From Gp1-AA122 sp036378535 (lineage in GTDB: Bacteria > Acidobacteriota > Terriglobia > Terriglobales > Acidobacteriaceae), in assembly GCA_036378535.1 (NCBI GenBank), contig DASUWH010000032.1, forward strand, positions 34,952 through 98,951: a stretch of 64,000 bases of DNA, given 5' to 3'. Every line of letters begins with the position of its first letter. Positions within the stretch are counted from its first letter, which is position 1. Shown here in pieces: positions 58,725 to 64,000 of this stretch. A model generated the notes under the pieces. It was given only the letters and a program-made list of their open reading frames with translations. It did not search any database and was not told the DNA's origin. The position numbers and the translations under genes were made by a program.

Positions 58725-59231
58725 TCAATAAATCGTCCATGCAACGGACAAGATCTTCCATTGCCCATCCATTTTGCACACCTGCCAGACCTCGACACCT
58801 GAATGGTGAACCTTGTCATTGATGACAAAATCGTAATTAAAAGTCACCAGCCCAAGAGGACCGTCTTGGCGAATTTCGATATTGCGAAATCTCTCTTCGA
58901 GTTTGTCCTTCGAGGTAGCGAGAAGTTTCGCAAATCCATCGAGCTGGCTCGGGCCAATCCCATCGAACTGAGCGTTATATTTGCGGGCGTTATCAATCTC
59001 ATCCTGGGTGTTGGCGTGATGAAAGAGCACATCAGGGTTCAGTACGAGCTTCGTTAGGGCGTAGCCGTCCTTGCGAATAATATCTTGACGGAACTCGTCC
59101 AATAGGCCGCGAATCCTCGTGATGTCATCGCCGTTGGAGTTGAATTTGGGTTCCGCGTCCTGCGCCCACGCTTGAAACGCCAAGCTACACATAAGGAGTG
59201 TGACCAATACTGCGCCTGTTCTTTTGTTCAT
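58725..59231 (-). CDS. Secreted NTF2-fold (SnoaL/DUF4440-like) protein
   Basis: A 168-residue protein with a signal peptide (MNKRTGAVLVTLLMCSLAFQ, ending AWAQ) and an NTF2-like domain (about 38-168) with the pattern ITRIRGLLDEFRQDIIRKDG, LGLVTFNYDFVINDKVHHSG and the closing VCKMDGQWKILSVAWTIY. NTF2-fold proteins include small hydrolases and binding proteins, so function cannot be assigned. It lies 34 bp upstream of the ADOP permease and 65 bp downstream of RidA. Confidence 0.75.
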   Translation of the reverse strand: MNKRTGAVLVTLLMCSLAFQAWAQDAEPKFNSNGDDITRIRGLLDEFRQDIIRKDGYALTKLVLNPDVLFHHANTQDEIDNARKYNAQFDGIGPSQLDGFAKLLATSKDKLEERFRNIEIRQDGPLGLVTFNYDFVINDKVHHSGVEVWQVCKMDGQWKILSVAWTIY

Positions 59232-59296
59232 ATGGCGTTCCTTTCAGAACTTGACTTAGAGAATGTGGATCGCTCCGGCTGCGCGCGGAACCGGTG

Positions 59297-59794
59297 TCAT
59301 ACCTGGCATTCGCTGTCGGAATCAGAAACCTCGACAATTACCTCGATCTCCACACAGGAGCCGAATGGGATCTGCGCCGCGCCAAATGCGCTGCGGGCAT
59401 GCGCTCCGCGCTCGCCAAAGACTTCCAGGAAAAGTTCGGAGGCGCCATTGGCGACCTCGTGCGGTTCGGTAAAGCCGGGAGCGCTGTTCACCAGTACCAG
59501 CAGCCTGACGACGCGTTTCACCCTATTCAGGTCGTACAGGGCACCGTGCAACGTCGCGAGGAGTTCGATGGCGACATCACGCGCTGCCCGCCTGCCCTCC
59601 GCCGTTGTGATTTCTTGCCCCACTTTGCCGGAGAATGGCTTGCCGTCCTTCTTCGCCAGTCGTCCCGATAAATAAATAAGATTGCCGGTCCGCACAAAAG
59701 GCACAAACGATGGGACGTAGCCATCGACCACTGGCGGGGGAACTTCAGGCAAATTGATTTGCAGAGCCTGTAGCCGCTCATAGATACTTGTCAT
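59297..59794 (-). CDS. RidA (YjgF/YER057c/UK114) family protein
   Basis: A 165-residue RidA-like protein. It has the long YjgF variant layout: VRTGNLIYLSGRLAKKDGKP near 35, the aromatic-rich barrel, VKRVVRLLVLVNSAPGFTEP, and the C-terminal signature HARSAFGAAQIPFGSCVEIEV with Arg near 141 at the enamine-binding position. RidA proteins deaminate reactive 2-aminoacrylate/imines from PLP enzymes. It lies 15 bp downstream of a class V aminotransferase-like gene, a biologically sensible pair. The start has a GGAG ribosome-binding site. Confidence 0.88.
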   Translation of the reverse strand: MTSIYERLQALQINLPEVPPPVVDGYVPSFVPFVRTGNLIYLSGRLAKKDGKPFSGKVGQEITTAEGRRAARDVAIELLATLHGALYDLNRVKRVVRLLVLVNSAPGFTEPHEVANGASELFLEVFGERGAHARSAFGAAQIPFGSCVEIEVIVEVSDSDSECQV

Positions 59795-59809
59795 AACTTT
59801 TCTCCTGCA

Positions 59810-60973
59810 TCAGTTGCGCCAGTCGCACACCACACTAACAAGACGATCTATGTCCTGCTCCGAGTTGAATAGATAAGGTGAGACCCGAATCTTGCCTTCC
59901 CGCAGGCTCACTATGATGTGTTCGCGCCGCAGCTTTTGGTAAAGCTCGACGGTCTTCTCCGGCTGGCGCGCCGTAAAACATCCAAACGGCCCCCGCCTAT
60001 CCGGATCCAGCGGACTTGCGGGCACGCACCGGTCTTCAGGCAGGCGAGAAAACATAAATTCAATCAAGTGCCGGTTGTGCTCGCTGACTACTTCCGGGCC
60101 GGCGCGCAACACGAAATCTACCGATTCAGCCATCGCGGAAAGATTGAAGTTGTAGTAAGTGGCCCATTCTGCGGCGTCCCAGCGTTTGGCGTCGCGGCAC
60201 GGTTTGGGGTCGACAAAATTCAACTCCGAAAAATTGTCCGTGTTCTGGCCTGTCCAGTAGAAAGGCATAGGCCGGAGCCTGTCGAGGTGCTCGCTCTTGA
60301 CCCAGAAAAACCCCGTACCGTAACAGCTCAGCAGCCATTTGTAGCCAGCACACGCCATAAAATCGGCGCCGAGATCGTTAACGTTCATTGGCACGGCGCC
60401 GCAGGCTTGACTGACATCCAGCAGAAGCAACGCTCCCTGCGCATGACACGCGGCAGCCAATCGGGCAGTGTCCAGCAGGGAGCCATCGTCATAGCGCACC
60501 AAGCTCACGGAGACGATTCTGGTTTTAGGCGCTAGCGCATCAATGAGGGCATCCGCAGTGATAAACCGGTCGCGCGGCGCAATGACTCTGAGCTTCACGC
60601 CCTCCCGTTCTTCCATGGGCTTCCAGGTGGCATACTGTAGCGGGAACTCTCGCTGCACGGTGATGATCTCGTCTCCTCGCTTCCACTCGAGGCCGTACGC
60701 CACGACCGCAGCGCCGGCGCTGGCTCCCGTGGTGACCGCGATTTCCTCGGGTTTAGCCCCGATCATCTGAGAAAGAGAAGCTCGGATCCGTACGGGCGCC
60801 TCAAACCACAAGGAATCGTCTACCCGATGTGGAAACTTCTTCGCTTCGAGCGCATGCTCGACCGCGCGGATAGATACGCGCGGCATCACCGTATGTGCTG
60901 CCGTGTTCAGGTAGGTTGCGTCTTCAATTTCGAACCATTCCTTCTTCCAGTTGGCTACAACCTGAGTTGTCAT
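59810..60973 (-). CDS. Class V aminotransferase-fold PLP enzyme
   Basis: A 387-residue fold-type I PLP enzyme of the class V (NifS/kynureninase-like) group. The PLP-binding Lys is in ACAGYKWLLSCYGTGF near 225, preceded by the Asp in LLLDVSQACGAVP near 199, and the C-terminal domain includes FGCFTARQPEKTVELYQKLR and ISLR-like Arg binding the substrate carboxylate. No persulfide Cys was identified, so a desulfurase is less likely than an aminotransferase or epimerase-like role. The start ATG at 60973 has a weak ribosome-binding site. RidA follows directly. Confidence 0.88.
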   Translation of the reverse strand: MTTQVVANWKKEWFEIEDATYLNTAAHTVMPRVSIRAVEHALEAKKFPHRVDDSLWFEAPVRIRASLSQMIGAKPEEIAVTTGASAGAAVVAYGLEWKRGDEIITVQREFPLQYATWKPMEEREGVKLRVIAPRDRFITADALIDALAPKTRIVSVSLVRYDDGSLLDTARLAAACHAQGALLLLDVSQACGAVPMNVNDLGADFMACAGYKWLLSCYGTGFFWVKSEHLDRLRPMPFYWTGQNTDNFSELNFVDPKPCRDAKRWDAAEWATYYNFNLSAMAESVDFVLRAGPEVVSEHNRHLIEFMFSRLPEDRCVPASPLDPDRRGPFGCFTARQPEKTVELYQKLRREHIIVSLREGKIRVSPYLFNSEQDIDRLVSVVCDWRN

Positions 60974-61104
60974 ATGGAGAAGTCACTCTTGCAGGCAGAT
61001 GTCGATGGCGTTCCGGTCCTACATTTCACGAGTCGGTGCGAGCAAAGTATTTGCTCAACGGACAACCTGCTGTGGCAAAATCTCTTTCGCCTTGTATAAC
61101 AATT

Positions 61105-61557
61105 TCACTTAAAAACAATTTCACGAATCACTTCAGTGCCCAGGGGTTTTCTGATTTCGTTCCGGTGTACTCTGGCCTGGTTCTGACACGCGGTGTTACA
61201 GATTACTTTGTCGGTCACTGCGTCAAACGCCGCCGCTTGATCGCCGATGTCCCCGGCATAAGCCGCCATGTTTTTATAAGTAATCTCCAGATACACATTG
61301 GGCTGTTCCGGTGATTTTGGTTCGGCCTGGAAGACCTTGTAACCAATGATCAGCCCGGCTTTCTTCTCGGCTTCCATGGTCGGCACCCATGTCGAGGTCA
61401 CCCATGCCATGTACTCCTCAAAATGCCCGTACTCAACATGTATGTAGAACACCGAAGTGACCGCACCATAGCTATACCCGCGCTGATCCTGGGCACGTGC
61501 ATCAAGCGAAAGTGCGGAAGTTGCGAGACACACGGAAAAGATAGCGGCTTTGATCAT
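61105..61557 (-). CDS. Secreted NIPSNAP/ABM-like small protein
   Basis: A 150-residue protein with a signal peptide (MIKAAIFSVCLATSALSLDA, ending RAQ). The mature part shows a dimeric alpha/beta barrel-like pattern: VFYIHVEYGHFEEYMAWVTS, a GYKVFQAEPKSPEQPNVYLE strand and the C-terminal pair of Cys at ICNTACQNQ. I cannot assign a firm family. The start has an AGGGG ribosome-binding site. It lies in the minus-strand run between DinB and the class V enzyme. Confidence 0.6.
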   Translation of the reverse strand: MIKAAIFSVCLATSALSLDARAQDQRGYSYGAVTSVFYIHVEYGHFEEYMAWVTSTWVPTMEAEKKAGLIIGYKVFQAEPKSPEQPNVYLEITYKNMAAYAGDIGDQAAAFDAVTDKVICNTACQNQARVHRNEIRKPLGTEVIREIVFK

Positions 61558-61586
61558 TTTCTCTTCGCCCCTTTTTCATTGTTGTC

Positions 61587-62105
61587 CTACTTAGACCAGG
61601 GCGGAACCACGCCGTTGCTGCGCGCGTACGCGATCGACTGCCCCAGATGCTCGTGTTGATCTTCGAGAATCAGCATCACCGCGCCCAGCTTCGTCATGTC
61701 CCTTCCGAACAGTTTCACCGGCGCCTGCAGGTCATTGTCGGAGAGTGCCGTAATCGCTTTTTGCAGATTGACGTAAGAAGCCTTTAGAGCTTCCTGCAAT
61801 TTCTCCGGATCGGTAATGGGTGCGAGCTTTGCCTCTGTATTCGGTGTGCCGGAAAGCACGCCGGCGAGGAGGCCGTTCTCTTTAACGATCAGGTTGAAAA
61901 CGTCGCCAACGGAGCGAACGCCCGGGCCGGGCTTCCAGTCGTACTTGCCCGACATAACCCGCGCGAGTCCGGTGAATTTGTCGGAAAGCGTTGCGGCATC
62001 TTTTCCAAAGGCGGCCTGTATTCCTGCCGGCTGCGCCTCCGCCAACGGCACCATCAGAGCGACCGCAAGCGCGCAAATTCCGTACTGAATCAAAATCTTC
62101 TTCAT
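61587..62105 (-). CDS. Secreted DinB-family protein
   Basis: A 172-residue protein from the ATG at 62105 with a GGAGGAG ribosome-binding site. Signal peptide KKILIQYGICALAVALMVPL (ending AEAQ). The mature domain is a DinB/YfiT-like four-helix bundle: FTGLARVMSGKYDWKPGPGV, SVGDVFNLIVKENGLLAGVL and the C-terminal ILEDQHEHLGQSIAYAR. One His of the usual metal triad (HEHLGQ) is visible, but the N-terminal His is replaced by Asn or Val, so metal binding is uncertain. The open frame extends upstream to 62225 without support. Confidence 0.75.
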   Translation of the reverse strand: MKKILIQYGICALAVALMVPLAEAQPAGIQAAFGKDAATLSDKFTGLARVMSGKYDWKPGPGVRSVGDVFNLIVKENGLLAGVLSGTPNTEAKLAPITDPEKLQEALKASYVNLQKAITALSDNDLQAPVKLFGRDMTKLGAVMLILEDQHEHLGQSIAYARSNGVVPPWSK

Positions 62106-62221
62106 GTGAAACTCCTCCAGGCGATGCTCCTGCTCACCGGACAATATGCCGCGAACAAACAGCATTTGCAGAAAAAGTGACATGCGGTGTCCGAAATAAG
62201 ACAAGCGGTCAGAGTTGGCCG

Positions 62222-63262
62222 TCAAATACTGTTGCCACGGGTCCGCTCACAGCTTTGATCAGCTAGCTCGTTCATCCGGTGTCGTGTTGGCTGGAGAACT
62301 CCACGTTCGATCTGGTGTACAAGGCCAGTAATTGCGGCGTTCATATGTACCGGCACTCCGGACGCGTGGCCTAACGTCACCACATAGCCGTTGATGAAGT
62401 CGACCTCAGTCTTCCGGCCACGCTCGAAGTCCTGGAGCATCGAGGGTTTGACATCCCCGTAGAAAGCAATTATTGCTTTGACCCACGACTCATAGTGTTC
62501 GTCTGCGGCAACATTGCTTGGCCATCCGGGCGGAATCGGGTCCACGGCCAGACGCTCCAGCCGGGTGCCAATCGCAAGTGCCACGGATAAAGCTTCCTGG
62601 TACGTCCGCCGGAAGACCTTCTTGCCTGCCTCCGTTTCCATGTACTGACGCATGGTTTGCGAACAGAGCGCGCCGAGGGTTGTAACCGAGCAATTGATCA
62701 GGAGTTTCGACCAGATGGCACCGGTCAGGTTTGAAGATATCTTGACCTCAATCGCTCGACCCAAGACGCGCGCAACCCGCTCGACGCGCTCACTGACCCC
62801 ACCGGTGAGTTCGCCTATCAGCAGATGCCCTGCATTCTTCTGCTCGTAGACGCCGGGTTCTACCATTGTGGCACCAAGATTTGAGAATCCGCCGAGGACC
62901 TTATCTTCGCCTAGACGATCCGCGAGCACCCGTGCAACGCCGCCATTCTGTATAGGCAACATAACTCCTTCGGGGGCAAGTAGGCCCACCACGTAGGGCG
63001 CGACTTCCAGCGCGTCCTGCGCTTTGGTGGCAAGCAGGATCAGGTCAAATTGGTGGCCCTTTCCGTAGTCCTCAATTGCGGCAACGTCGATAGCGTCTGC
63101 CCTTACCTCTCCTCCGATGCCGGACACTCGCAGGCCCGATCTGCGCAATGCCTCCGCAGAATCGGTATTGCGAGCCGCAAGCCGGACGGGCAATCCTGCA
63201 CGGAGGGCGCGCGCGGCGATTGTTCCGCCCAAGGCGCCGATGCCCACTATCAGCATTTGCAT
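62222..63262 (-). CDS. Ketopantoate reductase-like protein (PanE/ApbA family)
   Basis: A 346-residue protein from the ATG at 63262, preceded by GGAGG. The N-terminal Rossmann motif MLIVGIGALGGTIAARALRA (2-22) binds NADPH. The central region has LILLATKAQDALEVAPYV and IQNGGVARVL, and the C-terminal ApbA_C domain carries the conserved WSKLLINCSVTTLGALC. Genuine PanE reduces 2-dehydropantoate; many relatives act on other 2-oxoacids, so the substrate is uncertain. The same open frame continues upstream through the end of the PhzF gene, but only because of a frameshift there (see PhzF entry). Confidence 0.87.
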   Translation of the reverse strand: MQMLIVGIGALGGTIAARALRAGLPVRLAARNTDSAEALRRSGLRVSGIGGEVRADAIDVAAIEDYGKGHQFDLILLATKAQDALEVAPYVVGLLAPEGVMLPIQNGGVARVLADRLGEDKVLGGFSNLGATMVEPGVYEQKNAGHLLIGELTGGVSERVERVARVLGRAIEVKISSNLTGAIWSKLLINCSVTTLGALCSQTMRQYMETEAGKKVFRRTYQEALSVALAIGTRLERLAVDPIPPGWPSNVAADEHYESWVKAIIAFYGDVKPSMLQDFERGRKTEVDFINGYVVTLGHASGVPVHMNAAITGLVHQIERGVLQPTRHRMNELADQSCERTRGNSI

Positions 63263-63423
63263 TATGAAGCCTCCAAGATGCCCGCGATGAGACTGAATCC
63301 CGCCAGTTGCGACTTGCTCCAAACAAGCCATGACCCAGGCGTCGCAACGCGGGCGATCCAATCGTCCAGGTCTGGATGTTGCAGCTTGGCGTTCTGTCCG
63401 CGCATGTGGGGCTCTCGACGAGT

Positions 63424-64000
63424 CTATGACACGAGCGCGGACGGCGGCACCTCGATTTCGCCGCTTGCGATGTTGGCCGCGGCACCACCAACGCTGACAG
63501 GTCACGACGCTTCCGCTCTTACGCGCCTCCGCTTCGATTTCGCTTCTGCGTCCCATCGAGACACCTTGCTGGATCGAAAGGCGATAGGCCGTCCCGCCAA
63601 AATCGGGCCTCGAAGCCATGGCGCCGACCAAGGCGGCACAGGCGCCCCCCGTCGCGGGATCTTCCTCGATGCCGAGCGCGGGCGCCCACATGCGCGCATA
63701 GAGCTTGCCGCCATCCTGTAGATTTCCCGCGAAGAAGAAAATGTGGGGAGACCACGCACGCGAGAGCGTTGCCGCCCAGGCAGACCGATTGATCGCCGCC
63801 CGATCGACAGCATTGTTCGACTTCAGCTGCGCAAAACAGAGTGGAACACCGACGCCTGCGAAAAAGACTTGGCTCACCTCGGCGGGCTCGATGGATAAGA
63901 CGGCGGCGAGATCAGTCGGAGAAGGTGCGCCGGTTGGTGCCTCAATCTTCCCTGATAACGTCAACGTGCCGTGGACCCCCCGTTTCGCGGGGAGACATCG
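63424..64000 (-). pseudogene. PhzF-family isomerase-like gene, partial at right edge, frameshifted near 3' end
   Basis: The C-terminal two thirds of a PhzF (phenazine biosynthesis/isomerase) family protein are present, continuing past the right edge. Visible motifs include MWAPALGIEEDPATGGACAA, the family's D-P-A-T-G signature, and RLSIQQGVSMGRRSEIEAEA. After SGSVVT near 63500 the reading frame goes out of register. In the next frame the expected tail VSVGGAAANIASGEIEVPPS continues to a TAG at 63424-63426. A 1-bp insertion or 2-bp deletion separates the two. This may be a true decay event or a sequencing or assembly error. Confidence 0.7.

Noticed and set aside
62222..63964. Single 580-residue PhzF-PanE fusion
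   Set aside because: PanE has its own ATG with a GGAGG ribosome-binding site, and the linker region is the wrong frame of PhzF, as shown by the correct tail in the next frame.

Overview
The window is a gene-dense bacterial chromosomal segment with moderately high GC. It most likely comes from the Acidobacteriota. That assignment is an inference from gene content: a duplicated-domain FtsX/MacB permease without its own ATPase, a Ser/Thr kinase fused to TPRs, a giant secreted Asp-box/Ig-like protein, propeller-phosphoesterases and a Kdp operon beside a large beta-barrel. No rRNA, tRNA, CRISPR array, intact insertion sequence or prophage was seen.

Region 1 to 4.4 kb (minus strand) is a heavy-metal RND efflux operon: small Cys-rich secreted protein, TolC/CusC-like outer membrane factor, CusB-like adaptor with a C-terminal YtkA/FixH-like domain, and the N-terminal third of a CusA-like pump that runs off the left edge. 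A perfect CRP/FNR-type palindrome lies just upstream. From 4.9 to 9 kb (plus) come a transaldolase, a ferredoxin-reductase-like flavoprotein, a shortened BlaI-like regulator and an alpha/beta-hydrolase-TPR protein that seems to lack its nucleophile. From 9.5 to 18.6 kb a Ser/Thr kinase-TPR receptor converges with a 1986-residue secreted Asp-box/Ig-like protein.

Region 19.1 to 27.0 kb is the most unusual part. A sigma-54-type activator with a degenerate receiver and a GAFTDA loop is followed by a 67-residue peptide ending in tandem A-P-R-x repeats. A convergent, tightly coupled three-gene operon encodes a GAF-HlyD membrane protein, an HlyD-like lipoprotein and a PqqD-like/M50 protease/HlyD fusion, with a divergent STAS protein at its head. 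I read this as a candidate peptide maturation or export system.

From 27 to 36 kb are mixed housekeeping and accessory genes: S4 RNA-binding protein, rhodanese, histone-H1-like basic protein, DUF2277, zinc alcohol dehydrogenase, propeller-phosphoesterase, DUF5519, an MFS exporter, and an ECF sigma factor with a small membrane partner. From 36.5 to 43 kb lies a second unrecognised cluster: a small protein, a 1081-residue soluble protein, a three-helix membrane protein and a peptidoglycan-binding/chitosanase-like protein.

From 43 to 54 kb are a lysine-rich secreted protein, a stand-alone receiver, a UPF0182 membrane protein, and an outer-membrane barrel followed by a mini-ORF and kdpFABC (high-affinity K+ uptake, with no kdpDE in view). 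From 54 to 64 kb are an orphan Flp pilin, a secreted hypothetical, a truncated FG-GAP-like gene, and a minus-strand run. That run comprises a ketopantoate-reductase-like protein, DinB, a small secreted protein, a class V aminotransferase-like protein, RidA, a DUF4440-like protein and an ADOP permease. It is preceded at the right edge by a PhzF gene that carries a frameshift near its 3' end.
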